A DNA stretch of 64,000 nucleotides from Halichondria panicea (Eukaryota; Porifera; Demospongiae; Suberitida; Halichondriidae), in NCBI RefSeq assembly GCF_963675165.1, contig NC_087377.1, positions 7,023,122 through 7,087,121 on the forward strand. The letters are read 5' to 3'. Of this stretch, positions 12,449-25,964 are shown piece after piece. The notes under the pieces are model-generated. The model searched no databases. It had not been told where the DNA came from and saw nothing but the letters and a program-made list of their open reading frames with translations. Position 1 is the stretch's first letter. Each line of letters begins with the position of its first letter. Both the position numbers and the translations under genes were made by a program.

Positions 12449-13641
12449 TAACATTAGATCCCATTTGAGTGTATTTAGCAGGGAACTATGAGCTATAGTA
12501 CGGTACTATAGATTGCTCTGGGCTATACAAACTACAACATTGTACATAATTATTGTATTGTGATTTACAAGAAGATACACATGACTGTAATAACATAAAA
12601 ATTATTGTAGCTAGATTGTTTGTCTAGTAATAATAATAATAACAGAACTAGAATGAAAGAGAGAAGCTCTAGTTTCTTTTTTTGGCTTTGTTCGAGAGTA
12701 GTAGGAGACGCTCGTTTTTTGGGCAGTGTGCTGTGCTTTTTTTGCTGCAAGGCTGCATGGGGGAGGAGCTAGATGTATGGAAGTGCTGGGATTCTAGTTT
12801 TGGCTTCTTCCTAAAGTTCCTTTCGCTTTGTTCAAGAGTAGTATAGGAGCTGCTCGTTTGCTGGGCTTGTTTGCTGCAAATTATAGCTTAGGTGTCTTCC
12901 TTTTGCTTTGTGAGAGTAGTACGAGCCGCTCGTTTCTTGGGAAGTGTGCTGGGCTTGTTTGCTGCAAAACTGGGGGAGGAGCTGGATGTTTCCGTTTTGT
13001 GGGTGGAGCTAGGACTATCATTTTGTCCATGAAGCTGAGATGAAGGAACAGGGTAGACTGGCGGCGACAGCCGCCCGAGCGTGTAGCGCGAGCGACTGGC
13101 AAACTGCCTATCAGTCACTCGTCTCAGCGGAAGTTTAATAGATCGTATGACACTACTAAACATGAATATCGTTATAGATAATGTGGTTAAATTTTGCTAT
13201 GAGATTCAGCTACTATGGAATGCACTGAATCCCCTGAAGTGTAAGTGCGGTTACAATTACAGGGCTAATATGACGTTGAGCAATCTGATAGGCTGCAATG
13301 CTCGTTGCAGCTGAGACGAGTGACTGATAGACAGTTTGCCAGTCCCTCGCGGTACACGAGGGGCTGTCGCCGCCAGTCTAGGAACAGGGTTGACTTGAAT
13401 AGAGACACAGAGATGCCAACTTCAGATATTAGTTTAAAAGAATAATGATGCAGTTGCTAGGTTGGCTGTTTATATAGGTAGACTGTTGCTAAGCTAGTGC
13501 ATTTATAGTAGCCAATAGGTTTTGGGATCTAAATCAGTTAGAACATGTGCATTCGGTATCTATGGTTATAGTGTCCCTCATCCCTTGAGCTTTGGGACAC
13601 TATAACACATAGATACCTCATGCCCATGTTCTAACTATAAC
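12449..13641. repeat. Second copy of the 4.7-kb dispersed repeat, with a nested MITE
   Basis: It matches 4,733-5,585 over its length, including the degenerate tandem units and terminal palindrome, but carries the 327-bp insertion at 13,054-13,380. The R2 region near 32,395 lacks it, giving an empty site between gatata and ttataaacaccc. Confidence 0.75.
13054..13380. mobile_element. TAGACTGGCGGCGACAG MITE with 9-bp TSD
   Basis: The ends are TAGACTGGCGGCGACAG and its inverse, with a second inverted block (actggcaaactg...atcagtcactcgtctcagc) inside. Direct repeats GGAACAGGG flank it at 13,045-13,053 and 13,381-13,389. The homologous repeat at about 5,293 has a single copy of this word and no element, which is an empty donor site. 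Confidence 0.9.
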
Positions 13642-16600
13642 TTATAAACACCCAAAACAGCACTAGAGGCGATAAACTTGACTGGCTTTTGAGATTCATT
13701 TTCCGTTTAGTCGGCAGGTAAGGGAATGAGTAATGTGATAAAGACGCTCTAAAAAACAACAAACACTTCCAAAGATGGCTTTTGAGATTCATTTTCCGTT
13801 TAGTCGGCAGGTAAGGGAATGAGTATTGTGATAAAGACGCTCTAAAAACAACAAACACTTCCAAAGAATAAGTAGGTAGGTAGGAATTAGGTCAGAAGGT
13901 ATATTCAGAGTGGATAAGAGTGACCTACCTGGTGGGTCGTTCAGGTCGACTGGTTTCAGTTTGTCCTTGTCCACCTGGACATAGACGACCTTGGTGGAGT
14001 CCATCACCTTGGCATCACTGCTGGCTGGCCTGGTCTCCACCGGAATGTACTGCCCTTGTGCTTTGGCAACTACAGGACAGGGCATAACACATGTACAAGT
14101 TATTGAGATATCTGGCCTCTCATGATGAAAGTAGTCCAACTAGTTTCGAAAACTACAAGCACAAAGTTTTGTAGTTACACTACATGTACACACATGAAAC
14201 AGCCAACGGTCTCCACTTGGGGAATTAGCTGACACGTATATGTACTGTAGTAGTAAGCACTATCCCCAAAATTTATTCTCTCACTATAAATGTATACTAC
14301 TTGATACCTTTGCCAAAAATAATGTCTGCCTGAAACAATATTAATCGAACAGGTTATAATAGGTTATCATTCAGGGGCTCCACTGTATACTGAACAAGTA
14401 CCTGGTGGTGGGACGACTGGTACGAGTTTGTCCTTGTCCACCTCAGAGTAGATGACGGTGGATGAGTTCTTCACCTTGGCATCACCGCTGGCTGGTTTGG
14501 GAACCACCAGCGTGTACTGGTGCTGCGTGGGAGTGGGTGAGGTGCTAATAATTACTGTAAAGTCAATTTGCCAAAAATAATTAATTTTAGTAAACAATAC
14601 TTCCTGTCTACTATAATTACGCTGGCACACAATGCCTGTAACGTACGTACATGAATCCAGTCCTGAGGACATTGTGACACAGACTGAGACTAGTAATATG
14701 TACTTTCCCACTGATATTATTACTATTACTATAAAAGATGTCATTATATTCAAGCACGGAGGCTTCTGACATGCAGAGCTTCCTTCCCTGGAATCACTGT
14801 ACAACTGCCAGACACTTGCTGATACATGTAATTAAGGCTTACACATTATGCACACACAGCTGTACAATTTCTCACGTACACATATTAAAGACATAAAGTA
14901 CCCACAAAAAGGGACAAAGAGAGACTCCAAAAGCAGCTATTAAATTTAGGGTATAATACGTACCACATCACAGACAGCATTACTTGGTCTACACACTACA
15001 GGTATATACATATAGCCCTCACTTGTGCAGTAATCATTGCCTCAAGTCCATCGTCACCTCCATCCTCTGTACGCTCGTTCTTTGCTTGTGAAGTGCTAGT
15101 GGTCTCCTCTGTAAGCACCACATCGTTGTCCAAACCTCGTATCATGGGAGGGGGAAGGTTCTCACTAGTGGTGAATGTAGGTTCGCCTGCCTTAGCTAAT
15201 GGTATAGTTTCGTATTCAGGACTTTGCATGTTTTCTTTACATATGACGTCATAACCTGGTGGAGGTGTATCGTCTGTGTTGCAGTCCAGAGACATGTGCT
15301 CAGGGCAGGCGACATCGTAGAGTGCTACTGGAGATATTATTGCGGCACCCACGTCCTGTAGACAATACACAGTATAGTAACATCTTTATTGACCCCCGAA
15401 AACCATATACAGTATAGATAGAAAAATGGTATTGGTGGTAATGGTAAAAAAGTAGCATTGTACGTGCATGAAGCAACGGAGCTACAGTGTACGGTAGGCC
15501 GGGACAGAACTATACTTGGCATTAAGTAACAATGAGCGCTTTGTGTCCATTTGAGCTTATTTGGACACACTTAAATAATGTACCACAGGTGCTTTTCCTT
15601 ACACACTTAAGGATCACCAGGTGCTGCGTGTTGACACACAACACACATAAAAACACACATGACCAACATGGGTATTATACTACATGCAGCTGTATCCTGC
15701 TCAATGGGCTGTAACCATGCATGCACATATTGATGCACGGTTTCATTTAGCAAATGTTTGCATGAAATACTGATTTTACTGAATTATTGTAGTGTGCATG
15801 TACACGTATACAAATGCGCCACACAAAACCACAATCTTGTAAAAGGGACAAAGGAGAAAGTGTCACAGAAAACCTCTACTTGTACTATAAAGCACTCACC
15901 TGCGCAGCGATCATTGCCTCTTGTCCACCATGGTCATTGTTACCAGCTCCACCCTCTGCACCTTGTACTGTGTCTACACAGTTGACATCTGGTTGAGCTT
16001 CAGAGCTACCAATGGCCTCTTCTGTAGTACCATCATGTTCTGTGTCGCTGACTGATAGATCTATCTTCAATGACTCATCAACTTCCTCATCTACTGACTG
16101 ATTCTCCACACCCTGGCTGATAGAGCTCTCCACTGACATAACAACAACACTCTCGTTATCCACAGCAGGATTGTAGGGGGGTGGTAGATCAGGTACCTCA
16201 CTGTCTCCTCGTATCATGGGAGGGGGAAGGGGTGGAGGGTTCTCACTGGTGGTGGGTGTACGTTTGCCTGTCAGAGCTAATGGTATAGTTTCGTATTCAA
16301 CTTGCGTGTTCTCTTTACGCACGACATCATAACCTGGTGGAAGTTCAGTTGACTGTGTTGACTCTTAAAGACATGTTCTCAGGGCGGGCGACATCGTAAA
16401 ATGCTACTTGCGATGTTATTGAAGCACCCACATCCTGTAGACAACACACATTATTTACTTATTCAAGCAACACCCACACAAATCAGTCTCTGTTGAAACA
16501 AGGCTAGACAAGTCTAGCCTTGTCCCCCCAGGGATCTGATAGTGGAAATAACAACCTGTGAAAACACACATCCATTCTATCAAGAGTAGGTACTCTTATG

Positions 16601-16975
16601 ATTCTATGCATGTACATGTAGCAGTACCTAAATATACCTTCAAATGACTAATAAAAATCAGTATCTACATGTCGGTAATTATAGTTGTCACTGATCATGA
16701 GGGGGATATTGAAACATGAACACAGGACGTTGCTAATACGAAACCATAGCATCAGCTCATGAGTGAACACAAACGTGCTTCCTAGTTTAGGTGAACAAGG
16801 AAGCTACATGTAGTACTTGTACAAACATAATTATGAACTGAAAGATTCTTACGTGAGGGGGCTATCAAAACACATTGTCAGCGCATTATCAGCACAAACA
16901 CACAATGTAGAGAGTTTATCATTGCAACATAAAGTGTAATACTCACCACACTGCCGCCTTCAGAGTTACTGTGAA

Positions 16976-17662
16976 TTAAGAGAATTATTATTTTAACATT
17001 AAGAAATGTAAACATAAGATTCTTACTAAACGGATATTGTTGTGAAATAGCCTTACTTCAGTTTCAATCACACTAATGTTACTATATGCACCCGCGTAAT
17101 AATCTGCTAGCTAGCTAGCTAGAGACAGAGCTGTGTACGTGTAGGTTTGTTGTACCAGCTATTTTCTTCTGCAGCTGTATATATAGACCTATTGCAGTGA
17201 CGTAATTAATAATGATGTCATTGGAATGTCAGCCATTTTGAGGTACCAGTAACAGACTTTTACATACAATGAACACGATTTGGCTAGTATTTAGCACCAA
17301 AAAGATACCCTTTGTAGAAGGTTACTTATCTTTAAAACAAGACCAAGGTGGCAAGAAGAAGTACCTGAACAAGCTAGATATCATTATTGGGCTAGATCCT
17401 TCAAAATGCGGCTGAAAACAAAAAGTGAAAAGAGATGGCTCTGTACTAGTGGAAATGTGCACATTGCAATGACATAGAGTTATTTTCAAGTTTATAATTA
17501 TGTGTTAGCTACATACTGTATATGATTTGTGACATGTGTGTGCAAGTATGAACTGAATTGAACATTCCATGAAAAAGTTACAGGAACAGCAAAACTGCAG
17601 AAAATACACAAGCCATTCTCCATGTCTCGGGCTGCTCAGCTCTAATTCTTTGTCTCTTTGAC
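16976..17662. other. Non-coding stretch after the tail duplicate
   Basis: Homology to R2 stops just past 16,975. There is a tagctagctagctag tract near 17,107. No exon, transmembrane segment or signal peptide could be found on the minus strand. Confidence 0.5.
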
Positions 17663-18570
17663 CATAGATAGTAGAGGAAGGGGATTGGAAACACAGGCAA
17701 TTAGCACTATTTCACACGGACCGTCCTAGATCCTTGCTACAAGCCGCGACCATGGATGCAACTTGAAGTGCTGAGCTTGCAATAAACTTTTTGTGCACTA
17801 ATGGCAGTTTATGCTAAACTAAAAGCTTAAAGCAAGCTTATGATCATGCATAGACAACAATGAACAATCAATATAAGGTATAAGCATGGTCTAAACATAA
17901 TTATACATGAATTATCAATGTTCTTCCAGTGATTTCTCAGTCCAAGTTCTTGCCACACATCGACACTGCGGTGACAAAATCAGAGCATGAATAGAAAATC
18001 TAATGGATTGGAAGCAATAATATGGACATGATCTTTAATATTGCCGAGTCTCGAATATAATCTCAGCTTAGTTACGGAGATGCTACCCCGCAAAGATGGC
18101 TAGTGGAAATCAACAAATCGGTCAATAACTCAAGAAGTATGATATCCCCACTTCCAATATATAGCTGAAGCAATAAAATAACATCATGTACTACTACTGT
18201 AACCATTCATTTACAATAGATCCAATTCATATGTCAGTTCTTACCCCACAAATAAAAAGAAGAAGCTAAGTGTTGTAAAATCTTCAAATTTTGTGTGCTA
18301 CCAAGAGTGAACATAACTTCTAGCTAGTAATAATGTTTCATTTTGTACCTAGCCATGCCTCAAGACAAATTTTAAGGCTATTCATACATTTACTTACCTA
18401 GTATCCTCTCATTTGCTTCTTTTCAAAAGCTTCTCTTGACCTCAAAACCAGTAAAATCACACCTCAAGGTGTCTATAGGTTGCAACGCGCACGGTCCCAG
18501 ATGCCTTACGTTGTAAGCATAAGCTCACGTGATCCCGTTTCCAATCCCCTTCCTCTACTATATATCTATG
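17663..18570. mobile_element. MITE-like element, TAGAGGAAGGGGATTGGAAAC ends
   Basis: Inverted ends catagata-tagaggaaggggattggaaac and the complement bound about 0.9 kb of non-coding DNA. Related ends bound 47,227-48,004 and 55,333-57,204. One end each lies at about 8,822 and 46,080. Confidence 0.7.
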
Positions 18571-18671
18571 CTTTGACTTGGGATGACACTTGGGAGTCAG
18601 TAGAAGTTCTTGTCTTTATCCCTACTACTAGGATTTCCACAATATATAAGTACTATTTTTACCTATAAACT

Positions 18672-20190
18672 TAGCCTCGATTCCAGGCCGCTCTCAATTG
18701 AGAAAGACGGCCTGGTATACACTGTCTGCGCATGCGTCAATTGCCCCAAGATTCTTGGGGATCGAGATATCTTAGTAAATTAGTCAGTATATTATATATT
18801 TTACAATGATGTCATTGCAGTAGTTTTAATAAAATAACACAGCTACTTACAACATTTATGACCTAGACTAGTGACTAGTTTTGTTGTGATGGCTTGTACT
18901 TCTGTTCTGCTCTTGCTCAAGCTCTCTCCAGTGTTGAAAAGTCAGGTTTTGTCTTCTTTTGTACTGTGGTAGAGTAGTGGGAGTTTTTCTGTCAGTACCT
19001 ACCGGCTCTGGCAAGTCTACTTGCTTCCAGACGCTTGTTTGATGCCATCTCAGTAAGATCAGTGCTCCTTGTATGAGCCTAGAGTTGTGATGGCGATTTC
19101 TCTCTCTTGACACTAATAGTTTAATCAACCACGTGGGTGACCATAGTACAAAAGGTTAATTGATAAATTACAAAGAGTTTTACTAACAAATTTACTATTG
19201 AATCCACCCACGCGCAAACGGTGGTTACCAGGCCCTCTAGTGAGAGGGGCTGGGATAGAGGCTACTATAAACTGTACAAGTCTGTTTGATGTGGTACCCC
19301 AAAATGGCGGCTATCATTGAAATATCAAAGCGTGGCGTCATAACCACACCCACTGCAATGGGTCTATAGTAGACTTTCAGAGGAGGAACGCCAGGGTCAA
19401 TAGGGTCACGTTTAATGAAGAATTAAACATTCTTGTTCTGGGTTCTTGACCTTTGCTGCATATAGCAGCTTAGCGCTTCTGTTCTTTATTTGCCTGCTTA
19501 GAAAGCTTACTATACCTAGTCTATCCAGTGCAGCAAGCCAGTACATCAACATTTATACCCTAGCCACGGAAGGCTAATTTCCATATCGTGTGGTTTTGAA
19601 GAATGCAATAAAAGGTCAAAGTTTGCAATTAAATCCTGGATCTCCTCTCTCAAGCTGCTTCCTCTGGGGCGCGATAGCTCAACCGATTTCTGTTGTGATT
19701 ATAAAGAGGATCAAGCTATTGATGGTGTATAAACTCAGGGGCGCGAGGGTAAACTCAGTTTTAGATGTAAACATAGGCCACGTGGTGTTTTAATTAGTGA
19801 CCTTTTGACACTGGCATTCCTCCTCTGGTAGACTTTCACCAAAGTTAGTGTTAAATGGGCGTGGCCTGTCCATATAGGCTCTTGTCAGTTTTCACCCCGT
19901 TCAGACGATCGTCATCCACACTGTTGCAGGCTGTGAGTCTTTTGTTAACATAGCAGGCTAAGGGTAGCTATCAGAGAATGCTATCCAATGGGCTAGAAAC
20001 CTTCAATCGAACTTTCTATCTACTTCCTTCAATCCACTTCCGTTCGTTGTGATGTCATAGTTTTACTGAGCATTATACGATGTTATCCAAAGCCCCCAGA
20101 TACCGGGGGGATATTAGCGCATGCGCAAGCAGTCGATACCAGGCCCACTTCCCTAAGTGAAGTGGGAAGTGCGGCCTGGGATCGAGGCTA
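18672..20190. mobile_element. Candidate long TAGCCTCG...CGAGGCTA element
   Basis: The left end (tagcctcgattccaggccg) and right end (cggcctgggatcgaggcta), both with nearby gcgcatgcg, face each other across 1.5 kb. I could not find the 9-bp duplication seen at other family members, so two truncated copies are an alternative. About 19,918-20,100 repeats at 42,285-42,470. A short minus-strand frame (19,128-18,868) resembles nothing I know. Confidence 0.45.
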
Positions 20191-23100
20191 CTCTCAATGG
20201 TGCAGCTAGCAAGTGAAACTGAGCTAGACCACGCCTACAAATTCGCTATTGAAATTCGCTTTTGCAATTCACTTTTGCAGTTGACTTTTGCAGTTGCTCA
20301 ATCACGTGACATCACATGTGCTTTCTATTCATCAATATGATTTTACAGCATTAAGGGCATAATAAATGAAGAAGTACTGTAAGCACAGACCTGATGGCAA
20401 GCCTGTAGAAACAGGTTACCATAATTATGCCTCGAGGCGTAGCCGCATGAGGTATATGGGTAAAGCTGTCTGTGTTTCTGTGTGTCTGTGTGTGTGTCTG
20501 TTCCAACTGTAACTGCTCAACGGTTGCAATGCGACGAAAACTAACAGCTTCTATAGGCTTCTAGCCACGTTCTCTTGGATTTTCATTCGTGGATTAGCAA
20601 ACTAAAGCTTCTTTCTCGAGTTATTGCTAGTTTGACTCACATTGAAGGCTGTTGCAGTCTCTTCAGAATCTTTCATAGCATCATCTGTTCGCACAAACTT
20701 TCTATTCAACACATGAGTTAGCCTTGCACTAAAGCGCTAGCTCTTTGTTAGCTACAAGAGTCAGAAAAGATCTGTTAAAACAGCTAGCTAGCTATATAGT
20801 ATAGTCAAGGGCGTATGAAGAGAAGAGGGCATGCAACTACTATCTATCAGAAAACAAATGTGCGGGGTTTTATATCTAAAAATAGTAAAGAATGCATTGC
20901 ACGTGCACCGTTTTTGTGCGTGCACGGTGAAGATATACGGAAACTTACAGAGAAAGTAGCTATTTTAGCTAAGCTAGCTAGCTAACATACTGCAGAAGAT
21001 TGTAGCTCTCTATACTAGTAGTAAATGATGCTAACAATGCTCAGTGACACTAGAAAGTGAGTAGCATAGTCGTACTAGAAGCAACAAGCCAGAAACCACA
21101 AACTTTGAGTTGTTGCCTCAAATCCTTGGTTTCTTTGACTCCTGTCTTGATGTAGCAGGTATAGCAATCATAGTGTTAAACTACTACGACTTATAAACTA
21201 ACAGGATATGTTATACCGTATAGCGGGAAATTTTCGTGGGGTGCAAATTTTCGCGTTTTTCGAGGGCAGAGTAGTCAACGCGAAAATTAAAACTGGGATA
21301 AACTCCCACGCACCGGTATACGCAGGTGCAAAACCTATTGGTGGGTGTGGTTTATTGGCATTGACACGAAAATTAAATCCGCGAAAATTTCTGCTGAGGG
21401 CTCTGGGAGCCAAATAGCGAAAATTTGCACCCGCGAAAATTTCCCGCTATACGGTACAAGAGAGATAAACAAGCTAATGGAAGAAAGTAGATAAAATGTG
21501 CCGACTCAGCAGCTTGGATGAGTTTGGAGTTTTTACATAGAAACATAAGCTCACGTGAATCTTAATTAATCGTGACCAACCTCCTCTAGTGGGCGGTTGG
21601 CTAAATATAGCATATCCTGCTGACTCATCAGTTTTTTGACGCATACGCAGTTTAGATTGTGAGTTGCATGCCCTCTTCTCTTCATACGCCCTTGGTAGTC
21701 TGGGGGCCAGACCTTTTTCTCAGAGGGGGGAGGGGGAAGAGAGAAAGAAGGTCTGGAGACTCTTGCAGCACTTCCGTGTGCTCTTGGAATGTCAATAGGG
21801 AGGAGACTGTGATATTGGAGGTTATAAAGAAGGAGTAGATGTAGCAATACTCTCATTTCATTGGCTGTATCTAAATTCCATTGGCTGTAATCCAAATTCC
21901 ACAAAGGCAATACTCGCATTTCATTGGGTTAAAAAATCACATGACATAGGATATGCATTTCATTGGCTCTGGCCACATTCCGCTAGAGCACACGGAAATG
22001 CTGCAAGAGCCTCCAGACCTAATCCTAGCTCTCTTGATTTTGCCCCCGAGCTATTAGGTCTGGCCCCCAGACTAACGCCCTTGGTATAGCCATTGTGAAC
22101 TTAATCTCTTTGGACACACCCTTTAATTATTCCTGTGGATGCAATGCGCATGTGCGCTCCTCCCCACATGTTGGAGAATCCAGTGGCAGAATCAACTTAC
22201 TTCTTCATGTTCTTTTTCTTGAGGTCCTGGTATATATAGCGGTAAGCCACAAAACAAATAATACCATATAGACTAGATAACAATAGATTCATGTACACAA
22301 GTCTGGTAACAATAGATACATGTACACAAGTCTTTTCTTCTCAGTATTAATATAGATAGATACACACTTTCTGCCGGCTTCTTTATGTACTATACTGTGC
22401 TATACTACTGTCTGTGCTTAAATTCTCTCTTACTCTGTGCCTTTGACAAACTCACAGTATACACTATTAACTGTGGACACCCCTTTCTTGTGAAACAATC
22501 AAAGCACATTGCAAATTATTTACCTCTTCTATAACACTCTAATACTTTTGAGCGAAAGCAAAAACATGGCGAGAGGCATTAGCAAGCGCACGCTTGCAAT
22601 ACTCGTTATATAATAAACACCTAGATATGTATGTTGCAACAACATATTTCTTATAAGAAACAGGCAAGAGAATAATTATGCTGGCTAGCTAGCTGTGTCT
22701 AATATCTGCTGTGTCTGTCTGTGTTTGAACGATTATTTATAAGGTCTCCACTAGTAAAAGTATTTCGATTATCAACAGATTATGTTGAAATGGGGTATTC
22801 AATGTCTGCATACATGTACATCCTGTTATATTACCATATCGTTGAGTTGTTGCGTAGAGAAATGTGCCATGATAAACACAGACAGACACAGCTTAGACAC
22901 AGCTAGCTAGCCAGCATAATTATTTTCTTGCCTGTTTCTTACATTTGATGTCACGTGATTATTGTGTGATTGAGCAACTGCAAAAGTCAATTGCAGAAGC
23001 GAACTGCAAAAGCGAACTGCAAAAGCGAGCTGCAAAAGCGCAGTTGAACTGCAAAATGAACCGCAAACGCAAAATGGAGTAGGTGTATACCTCAGGGCCA

Positions 23101-23688
23101 CTGTATCTAAGCACTCATAATAGGCACTGAGAAATTTAAATTTAATGATATTCCAGTAGGCTAAGCTCAGAACACACCCATATTTCACACGGCAGTTTGT
23201 ATTACTCCTCTGCCTATACGCCACAATTAACTGCACGTGGAAGCTTTTTTAAGCGCTCGCGGTTGCACATTAAACAAAGAACTACCAACACTTTTTTAGG
23301 TCAGTCTGGAGTAGCTCTAGGACCAAATCCAACTCTCTGCAAAAAACCAATCGTCCCTTGCTGTCACACTGCCTCGATCCACCAGGTATAGGGAGCAATC
23401 CTTTCGCCCATTCACTTCTAGATGAGGACCATAATTATTTCAGCCACGATTGAGTGTCTCTAAATTACTGCCCATGCGCATGCATACTATTAAAGGCCGC
23501 AGAATAAAGTTTAACCCTAAACATCGAGGGATGAATACCAGTTTGAATGACTGCTGGATGTATATAGAGTTGCATCCCGGATAAATATGTAACCATGCAT
23601 TGCTGGATAAATTAGGGTTACAATTGCTCGATAAAATACCGCCTGCGGTTATAATTTTGCAAACGGCTAATCATGGTGGTGCTTCTTA
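20191..23688. repeat. Nested repeats, no gene
   Basis: Cttttgcagttgctcaatcacgtga-type sequence at about 20,240-20,315 faces its inverse at about 22,945-23,065, where a 14-bp unit gcgaactgcaaaa is tandemly repeated. Between them lie a GGCGTATGAAGAGAAG element (20,806-21,695), a TACCGTATAGCGGG element (21,213-21,457) nested in it, and the TAGTCTGGGGGCC element (21,696-22,074). No exon was recognised. Confidence 0.55.
21696..22074. mobile_element. TAGTCTGGGGGCCAGACC MITE with 10-bp TSD
   Basis: The ends are tagtctgggggccagacct and its inverse. Direct repeats ACGCCCTTGG lie at 21,686-21,695 and 22,075-22,084. It inserted into the right terminus of the surrounding GGCGTATGAAGAGAAG element. Confidence 0.8.
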
Positions 23689-24238
23689 GCCTCGGTCCCA
23701 GGCCAATTTTTTTTTAATAGAACAAAGTTTAAAAACACGGCGTGGTATTGATTGTATCTGGGGGTGACAGGAACTGGAAACCAAAGCAGAGATTCTTCAC
23801 ACTTTGTTTCCTGTCATATCTCTCCATATATAAGTTTAATACCGTAATTTAGCTCCGTGTATGCTCTGAAGTAACTAAAATCTAGCCATAGATTGTCTAG
23901 CTAGCTAGCTAGCTATGGCAAGTTTAAGTTGTTCAGATTAACATATACATTGTCTGCTTCACAAGAAGGTCCCACTCTCATTGCAGAACAGGCCCAGCTC
24001 TTGTCAGAAGGAAGAAACGTCTTTGCCATGGTTTTCAACATGGTATGACAAGTTTCTTGCTTTCACTCACTGCCCTTTGTGGATGGACTACAAACTAGTA
24101 GGTAGGACCAACACTGCTGGCCCTTGTCGACAGGTGTGTTGTTCTTGCAAATCTCTTGTTTTTTGGTTCCTAACCACGCCCAGATACAATCAACACCAGG
24201 CCTAGTTAGAAACAACTCGGCCTGGAATCGAGGCTATA
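23687..24238. mobile_element. TAGCCTCG MITE with 9-bp TSD
   Basis: The left end tagcctcggtcccaggcc and right end ggcctggaatcgaggctata are flanked by GGTGCTTCT at 23,678-23,686 and 24,239-24,247. It is non-coding. Confidence 0.85.
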
Positions 24239-24247
24239 GGTGCTTCT

Positions 24248-25536
24248 TTGTATGTGTATATATGTAGATTTAGTCTATGCAGCTAGTTATTCATCCAATT
24301 AAAAGCCTCTTGCAAGCAGAGCTGGCATCAATATGCTACTGCAAAATTGTAAGACCCTACTAATTTTCCATGGAAAAATTCCAGCCAGTAGAAATAGAAT
24401 AATGCCTAAAGAACAATTACAGTGGTGCTGATACTTCCAGTTCTGCTTGCAAGATGCTTTGATGAGTATATATATAGCTTAGAAAAGCTAGCTGCTGAGA
24501 CTAGATGTACATACACATAAAAATAATGGTTCGCTGGGGTACACTGTTTGTGCTGAAGGGGCGGGGCAGTGCATGTCTGATGATTATAGTGGCTAACGTA
24601 TGAAATCCGAGAATATCGGTAGTTACTCTACTATTGCTTAGCTCACAACATGATGGCAGTTAGTTGTTATTAATAAACTTGCAGCGTATAGACAAAGCCA
24701 AAACACTTTGGTAGGTAAAAAAAGGTTGTAGATGTCTTCACGAACGCTGGTACCTAAGTGATCAGTTATACGTGGTCGCCGATCTTTGGTATTTTACTCA
24801 ACTTTAACTATAATAGATAAGCCGGCTAGTTCATCCAGTATTCTGTCAAAGTACTGCTTAGCTTTTTTTGCTGTAAAACAATGTGCACGTTAAATGCATG
24901 CCATTTCGTGCATAGCGTTTTAATTAGACAGTATACAAACGTACTACCCACATACTGAACTGGTGGGCAGGGGGCTTACAGGAACTAAGAAGCCTCGGTC
25001 AGAATTAAACTGTAGATAAAGTAAGAATATGTACATACATATATATAGCTGCTGTAACAATTTTAATACCTTATCAGGTTAGCTAGTGTAGATTATAAAC
25101 ACGAGGTTTGTATACAGTGCATGATGTCAAGATATAGAATTCACACGTACAAACATTGATTGCCATGCACTGATTGTATGTTCAACTGTTTTCCCACGCA
25201 TGATGCATGCATGGGTATATAATAATTATTATAAGCATGCATGCAGACAGCAATTTGAACGGTTATATATTGGTGGGTTAGCGATCATACATGAACTCTA
25301 TACTATAATTATTAAGTAAACTTTATAATTATATAGAGTTATTATTATGTTAATTTTATGTACAATGTATGTAAACAAGTGATGTACATGAAAAACGCAT
25401 TGTACATCAATTATTACATTTTCCCTATCACAAGGATCTATATGACCCCCCCCCCCCATTATTCCTATGTGAAAACAGGGACTGTATCAACTGTTGTACA
25501 CCTTAGCAATCACGCAGAAATGGGCAAGACACATTA
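24248..25536. other. Intergenic stretch without recognised genes
   Basis: AT-rich DNA with many gcatgcatgc and aattattat words and a poly-C tract at about 25,447-25,458. No exon or repeat pair was found. Confidence 0.5.
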
Positions 25537-25964
25537 TTATGATACCTTTGTCAGTTGGTTGAAGACTTGAATGAAGTCGACTGCTCTCGCCCCAGGAGAC
25601 AGCCTCAACAGTCGACAAAATGCTGATTTATTCCATTCAAACTCCTTCCGGTTCAGGAGCACAGTAGTCTTGCATTTAAATGTGACCTGTATGACCAATA
25701 AAAACCAGGATTATATCTGTGGTGCTTATTACTAAAATTACAACATTGTTATACATTATAGCTTACCTCAATGGCTTGATCTAGGTATTCTTTAACCTTA
25801 TCACAAGTCTTTCTAGTAGAAGGAGTACCTATTGAATATACACTTTCCAAGACTGGGCGATTTGGGAGTTTGTAGCTCTTAATCCTTGCACCATTCTTGT
25901 ACACAGTGATACCACTGACTCCACCCACGAGAAACTCAAAGTGCCACCTCTTGGTTGCAGGCAT
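25537..25964 (-). CDS. 115-aa protein of unknown function, two exons
   Basis: Exon 25964-25767 (66 codons, ATG start MPATKRWHFEFLVG) joins 25686-25537 (49 codons plus TAA) across an 80-bp GT/AG intron in phase 0. I do not recognise the family. It is lysine/arginine-rich, has no signal peptide or membrane segment, and has scattered cysteines only in exon 2. It is transcribed away from the 923-aa gene with 181 bp between start codons, so the two probably share a promoter. A GTAT after the last lysine codon could be another donor, so the C-terminus is less certain. Confidence 0.6.

Larger units (their letters stand above)
11229..16968 (-). pseudogene. Tail-only duplicate of the R2 cytoplasmic region
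   Basis: Exons matching R2 10-17 are 16968-16947, 16434-15900, 15355-15023, 14522-14402, 14069-13929, 12172-12116, 11506-11447 and 11296-11229 (TGA stop). Splice sites and phases are preserved. Tail motifs are kept: PPPY (WW-domain ligand type), YDV/YETI, VIYSEV and VVYVQV (ITIM pattern), and an ALPPRRPV proline-arginine module encoded twice. No signal peptide, ectodomain or transmembrane exon was found upstream. Exon 16434-15900 is one base too long, with an extra base near 16,362-16,368 that shifts frame before the PGYDVV motif. It is most simply a truncated, decaying copy; transcription as a soluble tail protein is possible but unsupported. Confidence 0.8.
10878..16975. repeat. Segmental duplication copy A of the R2 tail region
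   Basis: This block aligns collinearly with 30,941-36,725, starting at gtaaacgcagagctatggca. It contains duplicate versions of R2 exons 10-17 and their introns. It differs by insertion of the 12.45-13.64-kb repeat. The ectodomain and transmembrane exons of R2 have no counterpart upstream of 16,975. Confidence 0.85.

Noticed and set aside
14367-14804. 145-codon minus-strand frame as a separate gene
   Set aside because: Its C-terminal part is the spliced tail exon 14522-14402; the rest is intron read-through.
18868-19128. 86-codon minus-strand frame inside the candidate long TAGCCTCG element
   Set aside because: No transposase motif and no recognised family, and its length is not unusual for chance.
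19665-19760. tRNA-like words (gcgatagctcaacc) suggesting a SINE head
   Set aside because: No B box at the right spacing, no cloverleaf and no poly-A tail could be made out.
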